NCBI RefSeq assembly: GCF_021412565.1
Contig: NZ_JAKCLJ010000006.1
Span: 62,001 to 126,000 of the forward strand
Source of the DNA: Shewanella sp. AS1
GTDB taxonomy: Bacteria; Pseudomonadota; Gammaproteobacteria; Enterobacterales; Shewanellaceae
Direction: 5' to 3'
Length of the DNA: 64,000 nucleotides
Below, one piece after another: positions 38,297 through 46,866 of the stretch. The translations under genes and the position numbers were made by a program. The notes beneath the pieces are model-generated. The model did not search any database. It worked only from the letters and a program-made list of their open reading frames with translations, and was not told the origin of the DNA. Numbering within the stretch: position 1 is the stretch's first letter; each line of letters starts with the position of its first letter.

Positions 38297-39229
38297 GTGG
38301 CTGAAAAATCAGATTTTAGGGTACCGCTTGTTATCTCAGCTGCCATTCACATTGGCGTGATAGTGATTGTTGCCATGGGTGTAGATTTCGATGAAAAGCC
38401 CAAAGTTGTGCCTCAGGCGAGCGCCCCAGCGGTTCAGGCTGTGGTAGTCAATCAGCAGAAAGTTGCCGAGCATGTCGAGAAGCTTAAAGCCGAAAAGCGT
38501 GAGGCGGAGCGTAAAGAGAAAGCCCGTCAGGATGAGCTGGACAGACAGGCACAGGAAGCCAAGCTAGCCCGTGAACGGGAGCAGGCGCGCATTAAGAAAC
38601 TTGAACAAGAGCGTAAGCAAAAAGAGATAGAGACGCAAAATGCGGCCAATGCGGCGAAAGCCGCCAAGCTAAAAGAGCAGCAAGAGAAAGAGAAAGCCGC
38701 ACAGGCTGAGGCGCAGCGTAAGAAGAAAGAAGCCGAGCGTAAGGCAGCAGAAGAAGCGGCTGCTAAGGCTGAAGCTAAACGTAAACAGGAAGAGGCCGCG
38801 GCTAAGAAGGCTGCCGAAGAACGTAAGCGCAAAGAGGAAGCCGAGCGTAAACGTAAGGCAGAAGAGGCCGCCCGTGCCGAACAGGAGCGCATGATGCAAG
38901 AGGCGCTAGCTGCCGAGCAGGCTGCCTTGTCTCAGGTGCGCAATAAGCAGGTTGTCAGCGAAGTGCAGCGTTATACCTCTATGATCCGGGCGACCATCCA
39001 ACGCAACTTAGTGGTTGATGAGTCGATGCGTGGCAAGAGCTGCCGTGTGTTTATCCGTCTGGCCCGAGATGGTTTCGTGACAGGCAGTGAGACTCTCTCT
39101 GGCGATTCAGTGGTGTGCCGTGCAACGAAGGCCGCAATCAATAAAGCGGGGCGCCTGCCTGTGTCACAGGAAGCCGATGTTTACGAGAAGCTAAAAGAGA
39201 TTAACTTAACGGTTCAACCGCAATTTTAA
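38297..39229 (+). CDS. tolA: Tol-Pal system protein TolA
   Basis: 310 residues starting at GTG 38297, with GGAGGAG upstream. One N-terminal membrane segment (LVISAAIHIGVIVIVAMGV), then a very long charged helical domain II (about residues 55-210) made of Ala/Lys/Glu/Arg repeats that spans the periplasm, and a compact C-terminal domain III (about 215-310) containing CRVFIRLARDGFV and VVCRATKAA with a Cys pair. The C-terminal domain contacts TolB and Pal. Confidence 0.95.
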   Translation: MAEKSDFRVPLVISAAIHIGVIVIVAMGVDFDEKPKVVPQASAPAVQAVVVNQQKVAEHVEKLKAEKREAERKEKARQDELDRQAQEAKLAREREQARIKKLEQERKQKEIETQNAANAAKAAKLKEQQEKEKAAQAEAQRKKKEAERKAAEEAAAKAEAKRKQEEAAAKKAAEERKRKEEAERKRKAEEAARAEQERMMQEALAAEQAALSQVRNKQVVSEVQRYTSMIRATIQRNLVVDESMRGKSCRVFIRLARDGFVTGSETLSGDSVVCRATKAAINKAGRLPVSQEADVYEKLKEINLTVQPQF

Positions 39230-39242
39230 TTAAAGGAGTTCC

Positions 39243-40568
39243 ATGAAAGCACTGGGAAAATGGCTCGTTTTAGGGCTGATGTTTTGTACTCTACCAGCAA
39301 AGGCGGTGTTGGATATTGTGATCACTGAGGGGGTTGATGCCGCTCGTCCGATCGCCGTTGTGCCTTTCGTGTGGCAAGGGGCGACACCTATGCCGCAGCA
39401 GATCTCCGATGTGGTGATGTCTGATTTAGCCCGCAGCGGCACTTTTAAGCCTATCGATGAGCTCTCTCTGCCACAGCGTAATATCAGCGCTGTGGCGAAT
39501 TTTAATCTGCGGGATTGGTCTGGTGTGGCCGCCGAAGCTGTCTTGATGGGGTCAGTCAAACCCTATGGCCCAGATCAGTATCTGGTGAACTTTGAGCTGG
39601 TGGATCTGGTGAAGGCGCAGATGCAATCGGGTGGCCCTTCATCGGCATCTGATTATGTCATCGACAGCCGTGAAGCTGTGATCAGTGCAGCCCAGTTCAG
39701 ACAGTATGGTCACAGAATAAGTGACATCGTCTATGAAAAGCTCACTGGGATCCGCGGCGCCTTCTTGACCCGTATCGCCTATGTGGTGGTCGATCGCCAA
39801 GATAAATCGCCCTATAAGTTGATGATCGCTGATTACGATGGTTACAACGAGCAGATGTTACTGCGCTCGCCTGAGCCCTTGATGTCGCCATCTTGGTCGC
39901 CCGATGGTCGTAAATTGGCTTATGTCAGCTTTGAGAATAAAAGAGCAGAGATTTTTGTTCAGGATATCTACACTCAATCAAGGAGTAAGATCACTGGTTT
40001 CCCTGGCATTAATGGTGCGCCAACATTCTCACCCGACGGTAAAAAACTAGCGGTCACTTTATCTAAGGATGGTCAACCCGATATCTATGTGGTCGATATT
40101 GCCACTAAGGCGCTCAAACGGATCACTAATCATTATGCCATCGATACAGAGGCGAGCTGGGCGCCCGATGGGCAATCTCTGGTATTCACTTCTGAGCGGG
40201 GTGGACGTCCGCAAATTTATCAAGTGACCCTTGCCTCTGGCAAAGTGACAAGGTTAACCTTTGAAGGCGAATGGAATTTAGGTGGTTCTATATCACCTGA
40301 TGGACGCAGTATGGTGTTTATTAATCGCACCAATGGCAAGTTTAACATTGCCAGAATGGATTTAGAGACACGTTTTATGCAAGTGCTTAGTAGCACACGA
40401 TTAGATGAGTCCCCCAGTATTGCGCCTAACGGTACCATGGTGATCTATGGTACTACTTATCAAGGAAAACAGGTCCTCGCGGCTGTTTCTATGGATGGTC
40501 GATTTAAGGCAAGATTGCCTGTTGGCCAAGGAGAAGTTAAGTCTCCTGCTTGGTCACCGTTTTTATAA
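39243..40568 (+). CDS. tolB: Tol-Pal system periplasmic protein TolB
   Basis: 441 residues with a Sec signal peptide (cleavage near LPAKA). The N-terminal domain ([16 protein letters not shown]) is followed by a six-bladed beta-propeller of WD40-like PD40 repeats: [62 protein letters not shown]. TolB binds Pal and TolA in the periplasm. AAAGGAG precedes the start. Confidence 0.97.
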   Translation: MKALGKWLVLGLMFCTLPAKAVLDIVITEGVDAARPIAVVPFVWQGATPMPQQISDVVMSDLARSGTFKPIDELSLPQRNISAVANFNLRDWSGVAAEAVLMGSVKPYGPDQYLVNFELVDLVKAQMQSGGPSSASDYVIDSREAVISAAQFRQYGHRISDIVYEKLTGIRGAFLTRIAYVVVDRQDKSPYKLMIADYDGYNEQMLLRSPEPLMSPSWSPDGRKLAYVSFENKRAEIFVQDIYTQSRSKITGFPGINGAPTFSPDGKKLAVTLSKDGQPDIYVVDIATKALKRITNHYAIDTEASWAPDGQSLVFTSERGGRPQIYQVTLASGKVTRLTFEGEWNLGGSISPDGRSMVFINRTNGKFNIARMDLETRFMQVLSSTRLDESPSIAPNGTMVIYGTTYQGKQVLAAVSMDGRFKARLPVGQGEVKSPAWSPFL

Positions 40569-40628
40569 CCGTATCACTGTTATAAATAATAATGCGTTTT
40601 CACATCAAAGAAGATTAAGGATTTAAAC

Positions 40629-41171
40629 ATGGATTTGAATAAGCTATTTAAAGCTATGCTAGTTGCACTTCCCATTATGGCGATGACAGCCTGTAGTACC
40701 ACATCAGAGTCAGAAACGGATGCAACAGGCACGGTTGGCGGCACTGAAAGTGGTCAAGTAGAGTCGGGTAGTGGTGTGGAAACCGGTGGTGTGGCACCTG
40801 TGTTGACTCCAGAAGAGCAGCAACGCCAGAAGTACCAGGAATTGCGTCAAGAGAACACCATCTATTTCGACTATGATCGCAGCTCTATCTCAGCTGACTT
40901 TTCTGAAGTGCTCAATGCTCATGGTCAATATTTACTGGATAACCCGAATGTACGTGTGATGGTAGAAGGCCATACCGATGAGCGTGGTACTCCAGAGTAC
41001 AATATCGCATTGGGTGAGCGTCGTGCTAAAGCCGTCGCTAAGTATCTGCAGAGCATGGGCGTAGCAGCTGGCCAGATAAGCATTGTCAGCTATGGTGAAG
41101 AGAAACCTCAGGATTTTTCTCGCACTGATGAAGGTTTCGCTAAAAATCGTCGTGCCGTTTTAGTTTACTAA
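40629..41171 (+). CDS. pal: Peptidoglycan-associated lipoprotein Pal
   Basis: 180 residues. The lipobox is MTAC (Cys about 22). A Ser/Gly/Glu-rich linker leads to an OmpA-like peptidoglycan-binding domain starting IYFDYDRSSI and including VEGHTDERGTPEYNIALGERRA, with the NxxLGxRRAxxV signature that binds diaminopimelate. It tethers the outer membrane to murein. The 60-base gap behind tolB and its own AAGGAT ribosome binding site suggest it may also be expressed at a higher level from a separate signal. Confidence 0.96.
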   Translation: MDLNKLFKAMLVALPIMAMTACSTTSESETDATGTVGGTESGQVESGSGVETGGVAPVLTPEEQQRQKYQELRQENTIYFDYDRSSISADFSEVLNAHGQYLLDNPNVRVMVEGHTDERGTPEYNIALGERRAKAVAKYLQSMGVAAGQISIVSYGEEKPQDFSRTDEGFAKNRRAVLVY

Positions 41172-41190
41172 AAAGCAGATAGGGTTTTAT

Positions 41191-41916
41191 ATGAAAACTG
41201 CCGTTATCGCCACGGCAATGTTACTGAGTGCAGGAGCTGCCTTTGCAGCTCCTGCGCCAGTTGAAGATATTGCAGGTGGTTCCTCTGATGATCGCATTAT
41301 CCGCCTAGAGCGCATGCTTAAGGCCAAGCAGGCTGCAGATTTTGAGATGCAGCAGCGTTTGGATACCTTGCAGCAAGAAGTCTTGGATCTGCGTGGCTTG
41401 ACTGAACAACAAAATTATCAAATTAATCAGATGTTGCAGCGTCAGCGACAACTTTATGATGATATTGCGAAATTGAGCAGCGCTAAAGCATCAAACACTA
41501 CGCCAGTTTCCACAGCAAGTGATTCGAGCTCGTCGGTTTCTCTCGGTGAAACGGCAAGTTATGAGCGCGCAGTGAACTTGGTACTCAAAGAACGAAAGTA
41601 TGATGAGGCTATCCCAGCGTTCAGGGCCTTCATCAAACAGTATCCCCAATCCACTTATGCAGCGAATGCCAACTACTGGTTAGGTCAATTGCTGTATAAC
41701 AAAGGTGAGTTTGCTGAAGCCTCTAAGGCCTTTAATGCGGTTGTCGATCAGTTCAAAGACTCCAACAAACGTGCCGATAGTCTAGTCAAACTTGGCATGA
41801 TTGCTGAGCGACGCTCAGATGCTGCAGCAGCCAAACGCCTTTATCAGCAAGTACTAAACGAATATTCAGGTAGTGCCGCCGCTCGGATTGCCAAGCAACA
41901 ATTGGCCGCACTTTAA
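41191..41916 (+). CDS. cpoB: Cell division coordinator CpoB (YbgF)
   Basis: 241 residues with a Sec signal peptide (cleavage near AAFAAP). An N-terminal coiled coil (about residues 35-100, QRLDTLQQEVLDLRGLTEQQ) that trimerises is followed by a Ser/Thr linker and three TPR units (YERAVNLVLKERKYDEAIPAF, YAANANYWLGQLLYNKGEF, and a final one). CpoB links PBP1B activity with Tol during cell constriction. Last gene of the tol-pal operon. Confidence 0.95.
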   Translation: MKTAVIATAMLLSAGAAFAAPAPVEDIAGGSSDDRIIRLERMLKAKQAADFEMQQRLDTLQQEVLDLRGLTEQQNYQINQMLQRQRQLYDDIAKLSSAKASNTTPVSTASDSSSSVSLGETASYERAVNLVLKERKYDEAIPAFRAFIKQYPQSTYAANANYWLGQLLYNKGEFAEASKAFNAVVDQFKDSNKRADSLVKLGMIAERRSDAAAAKRLYQQVLNEYSGSAAARIAKQQLAAL

Positions 41917-41987
41917 CCTCTATTTAACTAAAAAATATGCGCTTAGTCTGTTTTTCATGCAAACAACAGAAAATGGGAAATTTACAC

Positions 41988-42015
41988 TTGCATGAGAAGA
42001 TGAAAAAGGTATTAT
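41988..42015 (+). promoter_or_regulatory. Promoter of the tRNA-Lys array
   Basis: TTGCAT, a 16-base spacer and TATTAT, followed directly by a GC-rich discriminator (AGGCGCCC), the pattern of stringently controlled stable-RNA promoters. A hairpin CCCTCAAA/TTTGAGGG lies just downstream (42021-42049). Confidence 0.6.
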
Positions 42016-42075
42016 AGGCGCCCTCAAAGCGATGTAGTTGTTTTGAGGGCTAAATCGAAAGGATTTAGTGTAGAT

Positions 42076-42158
42076 GGGCCGTTAGCTCAGTTGCTATTTA
42101 AGACTAGGCAGTTGGCTTTTAACCAGTGATAAGGTTAATTCACATCGAAATATCAGAT
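42076..42158 (+). pseudogene. Degenerate tRNA-Lys, 5'-half class (copy A)
   Basis: The acceptor 5' strand and D-arm start (GGGCCGTTAGCTCAG) and a perfect anticodon arm GTTGGCTTTTAACC are kept. The D loop is replaced by about 17 unrelated bases, and the T arm and CCA end are eroded beyond use (GATAAGGTTAATTCACATCG). It resembles copies B and D more than the intact genes. Confidence 0.8.
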
Positions 42159-42234
42159 GGGTCGTTAGCTCAGTCGGTAGAGCAGTTGGCTTTTAACCAA
42201 TTGGTCGAAGGTTCGAATCCTTCACGACCCACCA
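42159..42234 (+). tRNA. tRNA-Lys(UUU), copy 1
   Basis: 76 bases including an encoded CCA. The cloverleaf is complete: acceptor GGGTCGT/ACGACCC, D arm GCTC/GAGC, anticodon arm GTTGG-CTTTTAA-CCAAT with anticodon TTT, T arm GAAGG-TTCGAAT-CCTTC. It is followed by a 36-base spacer that recurs after copy 3. Confidence 0.98.
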
Positions 42235-42270
42235 CTTTTCTTGCAAGTGGATAAACAAGGTAAGGCAGAT

Positions 42271-42358
42271 GGGTCGTTAGCTCAGTCACTATTTTTATAG
42301 AGAAAGGGCAGTTGGCTTTTAACCATTGATAAGGTTAATTTGCATCGAATCAAAATGT
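42271..42358 (+). pseudogene. Degenerate tRNA-Lys, 5'-half class (copy B)
   Basis: Same build as copy A: GGGTCGTTAGCTCAGTC, an expanded D-loop region (ACTATTTTTATAGAGAAAGG), an intact TTT anticodon arm and a lost T arm (GATAAGGTTAATTTGCATCG). Confidence 0.8.
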
Positions 42359-42434
42359 GGGTCGTTAGCTCAGTCGGTAGAGCAGTTGGCTTTTAACCAA
42401 TTGGTCGAAGGTTCGAATCCTTCACGACCCACCA
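42359..42434 (+). tRNA. tRNA-Lys(UUU), copy 2
   Basis: 76 bases, identical in sequence to copy 1, anticodon TTT, CCA encoded. All four stems pair. Confidence 0.98.
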
Positions 42435-42460
42435 CTATTTTAAGTAATTAAAATAGAATG

Positions 42461-42561
42461 GAGTTAAAGTTAGCTTAGTCGCTGCTTGTGAAGAAAAGAG
42501 GCAGTTGGCTTTACTTTTAACGCCACATTGGTCGAAGGTTCGAATCCTTCACGACCCACCA
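42461..42561 (+). pseudogene. Degenerate tRNA-Lys, 3'-half class (copy C)
   Basis: The 5' half is eroded (GAGTTAAAGTTAGCTTAGTC, no acceptor match). The anticodon loop is expanded (GGCTTTACTTTTAACG), but the T arm, acceptor 3' strand and CCA (GGTTCGAATCCTTCACGACC then CACCA) are perfect. Confidence 0.8.
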
Positions 42562-42596
42562 CTTTTCTGAGGTGGTTAAATTCAGAAACACCAGAT

Positions 42597-42680
42597 GGGT
42601 CGTTAGCTCAGTCGCTATTTAGGACGAGGCAGTTGGCTTTTAACCAGTGATAAGGTTTATTTACATCGAAATATTAGTAT
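42597..42680 (+). pseudogene. Degenerate tRNA-Lys, 5'-half class (copy D)
   Basis: Very similar to copy A (GGGTCGTTAGCTCAGTCGCT, ATTTAGGACGAGG, intact TTT anticodon arm, GATAAGGTTTATTTACATCG). It has the same position relative to the following intact tRNA. Confidence 0.8.
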
Positions 42681-42756
42681 GGGTCGTTAGCTCAGTCGGT
42701 AGAGCAGTTGGCTTTTAACCAATTGGTCGAAGGTTCGAATCCTTCACGACCCACCA
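42681..42756 (+). tRNA. tRNA-Lys(UUU), copy 3
   Basis: 76 bases, identical to copies 1 and 2. With its trailing spacer (42681-42792) it differs from 42159-42270 by a single base, showing a recent duplication. Confidence 0.98.
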
Positions 42757-42792
42757 CTTTTCTTACAAGTGGATAAACAAGGTAAGGCAGAT

Positions 42793-42868
42793 GGGTCGTT
42801 AGCTCAGTCGGTAGAGCAGTTGGCTTTTAACCAATTGGTCGAAGGTTCGAATCCTTCACGACCCACCA
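42793..42868 (+). tRNA. tRNA-Lys(UUU), copy 4
   Basis: 76 bases, identical to the other three, anticodon TTT, CCA encoded. It occupies the place that a 5'-half copy holds after copy 1. Confidence 0.98.
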
Positions 42869-42971
42869 CTCTTTTAGTTTCCTCTCTCTTTTTCTCAAAA
42901 AACTCTCCTTGTCTCGATACTCGCTTTCTCTCTTTTTCTTAAAATTTCTCGTTATTCGCTTTGCGATAATT

Positions 42972-43034
42972 GAGCAGTTGGCTTTACTCTTAACGTCACA
43001 TTGGTCGAAGATTTGAATCCTTCACGACCCACCA
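42972..43034 (+). pseudogene. Degenerate tRNA-Lys, 3'-half class (copy E)
   Basis: Starts at GAGCAGTTGGCTTTACTC, with an expanded anticodon loop, then a T arm with two changes (GAAGATTTGAATCCTTC) and the acceptor 3' strand with CCA. The acceptor 5' strand and D arm are missing. Confidence 0.8.
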
Positions 43035-43091
43035 CTCTTTTGTTTTTCTCTCTTTTTCTTAAAATTTCTCGTTATTCGCTTTGCGATAATT

Positions 43092-43154
43092 GAGCAGTTG
43101 GCTTTACTCTTAACGTCACATTGGTCGAAGGTTCGAATCCTTCACGACCCACCA
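43092..43154 (+). pseudogene. Degenerate tRNA-Lys, 3'-half class (copy F)
   Basis: As copy E but with a perfect T arm (GAAGGTTCGAATCCTTC), acceptor 3' strand and CCA. No 5' half. Confidence 0.8.
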
Positions 43155-43218
43155 CTTTTTTGTTTTTCTCTCTTTTTCTTAAAAACTCTCTCTATCACTG
43201 TATTTGCGTGTGATAACT

Positions 43219-43281
43219 GAGAAGTTGGCTTTACTCTTAACATCACATTGGCCGATGTTCGAATCCGTTACGCCGGCCGCC
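43219..43281 (+). pseudogene. Degenerate tRNA-Lys, 3'-half class (copy G)
   Basis: The most worn copy: GAAGTTGGCTTTACTCTTAA, then GTTCGAATCCGTTACGCCGG in which the T stem and acceptor strand no longer pair well. It marks the right end of the array. Confidence 0.7.
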
Positions 43282-43460
43282 TTTCTAAATTGATCTTATG
43301 CTCCTCATTCTTATACTTTCGACTTTACAGTCATGGGTTTGCCTAGTACTTATATTCACAATTTGCTTATAGACCTTTGTCTTATAGACGTTTTGCTAAT
43401 ATTTTTATTGCTTTATCTCCTACATATTCATATTGATAAAAATGATAAGGGAGAAGACAG

Positions 43461-44615
43461 ATGAACAAGTCGAAAATATCAATTATCGCCGCTGCAACAT
43501 TAATCGCTTTGGGGGCGACGAATGCGGCAGCAGAAACTGAGTTTAAATTTGGGGGTTATGTAAAAGCGGACGTGATGTTCAGCGATTACAGTAACGGCGC
43601 ACCAGATTCGGGCAATTTATCGCGTCAGTTTTATGTGCCAGGCACCATTTATGGTACGTCCGGTAATGGTGAGCAAGTTGTTGATTTTCAAGCGCGTGAA
43701 TCGCGCTTTAATTTTAAGACAAGTACAGACTTAGACGGTCACAAGTTAAGTGGGTTTATTGAGCTGGATTTTATGACCCATGCCGATGGCAATGAGCGAG
43801 TGTCAAACAGTTATTCACCGCGTATTCGCCATGCATTTGTCACCTATGATAACTGGACAGTGGGTCAGACTTGGACGACGTTTCAAAATCCGGGGGCATT
43901 ACCTGAAAACTTAGATTTTGTCGGGGCTGCCGAAGGGACGCCTTTTGTGCGACAAGCACAGGTACGTTACACCAATGGCGGCTTCCAGTTTGCTTTGGAA
44001 AATCCAGAAACCACAGTCACGCCTAATGGAGGTGGACCTAATGGTAACGATCGCATCGTCAGTGGTAGCGGCATGATACCCGATATGGTTGCCCGCTATA
44101 ACTTTAATACCGAAGGTGGCATGAAATTCACTGTTGCGGGGCTTGCCCGTCAGCTGAATGTTGAGAATGCTAACCTGGATGCACAAACCATGGGCTATGG
44201 TGTGAGCGTAACCGGTGTGGTGCCTGTCGGTGATGACGATATCAAGTTTGCAGCTACTGCAGGTGATGGTATGGGGCGTTATATGGCCCTTAACTATGCC
44301 AACGCAGGTGTGATCGATGCTAATGGTGACATTGAAACTATCATGTCTTACGGTGGTTATGTGTCATATCGTCACTGGTGGAATGATAAGTGGCGCAGCA
44401 GCGTGACGGCTTCAGCCTTTATGGCAGATAATGATGAGGCACTTACAGGTGGCAGGGTAAACGAGGAGTCTTATTCAGGCTACATCAACCTGCTGTATTC
44501 ACCTGTGAAGCCACTGACTGTGGGTGTTGAATTTATGTACGCCGAAAACACCAAGCAAAATGGCGATAATGGCGAACTGAGTCGACTCATGTTCTCGGTT
44601 AAATATGTGCTTTAA
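43461..44615 (+). CDS. DcaP-like trimeric outer-membrane porin
   Basis: 384 residues with a Sec signal peptide (cleavage near NAAAE). The mature protein begins FKFGGYVKADVMFSDYS and has alternating strands, with DFQARESRFNFKTSTDL and AFVTYDNWTVGQTWTTFQNP, the conserved DcaP signature, and ends in a C-terminal aromatic-type strand (RLMFSVKYVL). DcaP porins take up dicarboxylates and other anionic compounds. GGGAGAAG precedes the start. The gene is monocistronic with a terminator behind it. Confidence 0.9.
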   Translation: MNKSKISIIAAATLIALGATNAAAETEFKFGGYVKADVMFSDYSNGAPDSGNLSRQFYVPGTIYGTSGNGEQVVDFQARESRFNFKTSTDLDGHKLSGFIELDFMTHADGNERVSNSYSPRIRHAFVTYDNWTVGQTWTTFQNPGALPENLDFVGAAEGTPFVRQAQVRYTNGGFQFALENPETTVTPNGGGPNGNDRIVSGSGMIPDMVARYNFNTEGGMKFTVAGLARQLNVENANLDAQTMGYGVSVTGVVPVGDDDIKFAATAGDGMGRYMALNYANAGVIDANGDIETIMSYGGYVSYRHWWNDKWRSSVTASAFMADNDEALTGGRVNEESYSGYINLLYSPVKPLTVGVEFMYAENTKQNGDNGELSRLMFSVKYVL

Positions 44616-44632
44616 TCGCCAAGCGTAAGATC

Positions 44633-44659
44633 AAAAAAGGAGGCTTTGCCTCCTTTTTT
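44633..44659. terminator. Bidirectional terminator between the porin gene and grxA
   Basis: AAAAAAGGAGGC, a short loop and GCCTCCTTTTTT. A and T tracts flank both sides. Confidence 0.9.
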
Positions 44660-44689
44660 ATTTACAGCTTTATGTTTACAGCCGTTTAG

Positions 44690-44947
44690 TTAGAGCAGCT
44701 GGTTTTCGCGCACATACTGTTCAAAATCGGTACAGCCACCGACATGAACCTGGTCGACAAAAATTTGCGGTACGGTTTCTACCGGCTTACCGACCGTTTT
44801 CTCAAGATCGGCCTTGCTGATCCCTTCGGCATGAATATCGACATATTTGAATTTAAAATCATCACGAGCCTCAACAAGTTGCTCTGATAACTGGACAGCT
44901 CTAACACAGTAAGGGCAGCCTGGACGGCCAAAAATTACAACAAACAT
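44690..44947 (-). CDS. grxA: Glutaredoxin 1 (GrxA family)
   Basis: 85 residues, the normal size of GrxA. The redox motif is CPYC at residues 11-14 (GRPGCPYCVRA); the cis-Pro loop is VETVPQIFVD and the GSH-binding VGGCTDFEQYV follows. It reduces disulfides, including ribonucleotide reductase, using glutathione. The long divergent-looking spacing to radD suggests an independent unit. Confidence 0.95.
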   Translation of the reverse strand: MFVVIFGRPGCPYCVRAVQLSEQLVEARDDFKFKYVDIHAEGISKADLEKTVGKPVETVPQIFVDQVHVGGCTDFEQYVRENQLL

Positions 44948-45012
44948 ATATGCTCCTGAATCATTTAACCTGGTCTTTATATCATGGGAGTATTGATTTG
45001 TATATTTATGAT

Positions 45013-46752
45013 TCAGGTAAACTTATTCTCACTTTGGAATCGCCCTTTATAGTCGAAATAGCGCTCCATCAGCTCCCAGCCTTTCTTGGTTTTTTTTAGC
45101 AGCAGTAGATCCGGCACTCTGAACTTTTCTCTGGCGGCAATGACCTGGTCAACGCTGGATAAGTTGGGCTGTTTGCAGCCTGGGGTCTTGGTGTGGGAGT
45201 GGACAAACACCCCATAAAAAGCCTTTATCTGCGCGGCGGTATTAAAGCGGAAATAACAGCTAAAATCATTACCTTGGATATCGAGGTAACGCACGCGCAG
45301 CCTGTCTTTGTCATGTTCAAACAGCATATCCTGACAGCGGAACAGATGATGATGTTTCTGCGACAACACCTCTTTTAAGCGTTTATCCGGGTCTATGATC
45401 ACCTGATGGCAATGGCTACAGACTTTGGCGGCGATGTCATTCTCTTTGCCGCAGTGAGGGCAGGGCTTGCTGCGAAAGCGAAAGTCGCATTGCTGTTTAC
45501 CTTGCCTTGTCTCTACGATGGCTTGGCAGCGGCGGCCGAAATGCTCGATTAAATCGCCATCATCATCGACCTTTCCCCAGAAAATATTGGCGAACTGGCA
45601 TACAGGGCAATGAACCTGGACCGGCACGCTAGTGCTGTCGGGTTTGGTTTGGCCTACTTCGGGAAAGAAGAGATCGAAACCATTAGCGGCATAGTCGATC
45701 ACCAGGCAATCTGTCTTCCCCTCACAAATACGCAGCCCACGCCCCACCATCTGCTGAAACAGACTGACAGAGGCTGTAGGCCTTAAAATGGCAATTAAGT
45801 CCACATGGGGCGCGTCAAAGCCTGTGGTGAGCACGGCAACATTGACCAGAAACTTAAGCTCTTGTTGTTTAAAAGACTCGATTATCTGGTCGCGCTCTAA
45901 AGCGGGTGTCGTGGCCGTGATCAAACCTGCAGGGTGCTGGCCAAGCAGCGCCATGATCTCGCTTGCATGTCTGACGGTCGCGGCAAAAATAATGCAGCCC
46001 TGTCTGGATTGAGCGAGCTCTATGAGCTGCTTGATGATGGCTGTGGTGGCGCGACCAGCCAGATTGAGCAGGGCATCGACCTGGCTCTCTGAGTAACTGC
46101 CACTGGCCGAAGGGGTCAACTCACTGAAATCATACTGCGCCGATAAGCCGTCAAACAATTTCGGTGGCGTCAGATAGCCACGTTTTATTAGCGGGCGCAG
46201 GGGCAGTTCAAAAATACATTGCTCGAAGGCGGGCGCCTGCTGATTGCCGACTTTGCCATGGTAGTGATAGCGGTAGATCCAGCCTGTGTCTAAGCGATAG
46301 GGGGTCGCGGTCAGTCCTAGGAGTTTGACCTCTGGGTTTTGCGTCTTTAAATAGCCGAGCAGTTGTTGGTACTGACTCTCTTTCTCGCTGCTGACTCTGT
46401 GGCATTCATCAATGATCACCAGCGAGTAGGGCTCGCTAAACTGAGCGGGATTTTTTATCGCAGATTGGATGCTGGCAACAACGGTTTTATTGGCGGTCGA
46501 TTTCTGTTTTAAGCCGGCAGAATAGATACTGGCCTTCTCGGTTAACAGGCCCACTTTTTCGGCATTTTGCGCCACCAGTTCTTTAACATGGGTGAGGATT
46601 AAGATGCGGCCTTTGGCGATCCGCGCCAGTTCGGCTATCACTATGCTTTTACCCGCACCTGTGGGTAAGACCAAAACGGCCGAGTCCTGAGTCTGTTTAA
46701 AATGGCTGATCGCAGCATCAACCGCCTGTCTTTGGTAATCTCTAAGCTGCAC
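45013..46752 (-). CDS. radD: DNA repair helicase RadD (YejH family)
   Basis: 579 residues, close to E. coli RadD. Superfamily 2 helicase with Walker A PTGAGKS (30-36), DECH box (115-118) in VIIDECHRVSS, motif III LLGLTATPYRLDTGW and the C-terminal motif VI QMVGRGLRICEGK. Two Cys-rich zinc fingers follow in the C-terminal part (CPVCQFANIFW; CPHCGKENDIAAKVCSHC), as in RadD, which interacts with SSB and assists recombination intermediate processing. Alone in its transcription unit. Confidence 0.92.
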   Translation of the reverse strand: MQLRDYQRQAVDAAISHFKQTQDSAVLVLPTGAGKSIVIAELARIAKGRILILTHVKELVAQNAEKVGLLTEKASIYSAGLKQKSTANKTVVASIQSAIKNPAQFSEPYSLVIIDECHRVSSEKESQYQQLLGYLKTQNPEVKLLGLTATPYRLDTGWIYRYHYHGKVGNQQAPAFEQCIFELPLRPLIKRGYLTPPKLFDGLSAQYDFSELTPSASGSYSESQVDALLNLAGRATTAIIKQLIELAQSRQGCIIFAATVRHASEIMALLGQHPAGLITATTPALERDQIIESFKQQELKFLVNVAVLTTGFDAPHVDLIAILRPTASVSLFQQMVGRGLRICEGKTDCLVIDYAANGFDLFFPEVGQTKPDSTSVPVQVHCPVCQFANIFWGKVDDDGDLIEHFGRRCQAIVETRQGKQQCDFRFRSKPCPHCGKENDIAAKVCSHCHQVIIDPDKRLKEVLSQKHHHLFRCQDMLFEHDKDRLRVRYLDIQGNDFSCYFRFNTAAQIKAFYGVFVHSHTKTPGCKQPNLSSVDQVIAAREKFRVPDLLLLKKTKKGWELMERYFDYKGRFQSENKFT

Positions 46753-46822
46753 GTAGACTTAAATAAAGATAAGGAAAGCGACAGGATAACAGTGAGCTAG
46801 AAGATGAGCCAGTAACAGGCAG

Positions 46823-46851
46823 AAAAAAGCCGCATCGAATGCGGCTTTTTT
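46823..46851 (-). terminator. Rho-independent terminator after fadL
   Basis: AAAAAAGCCGCAT and ATGCGGCTTTTTT with a CGA loop. Its A/T tracts allow use in both directions. Confidence 0.9.
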
Positions 46852-46866
46852 AAGGTTTAGCTCAGC

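Larger units (their letters stand above)
42928..43167. repeat. 120-bp tandem duplication carrying tRNA 3' halves
   Basis: Two almost identical 120-base units (42928-43047 and 43048-43167) share a pyrimidine-rich leader (TCTCTTTTTCTTAAAATTTC), GTTATTCGCTTTGCGATAAT (a short hairpin) and a tRNA-Lys 3' half. A third, worn unit follows to about 43281. Confidence 0.85.

Noticed and set aside
38527..38899. Cys/Ser-rich and Leu/Phe-rich minus-strand frames inside tolA
   Set aside because: They are produced by the Ala/Lys/Glu repeats of tolA read in reverse.
42076..43281. Repeated blocks of about 112-200 bp as a CRISPR or mobile element array
   Set aside because: The repeated core is tRNA-Lys; there is no transposase, integrase or direct-repeat target site.
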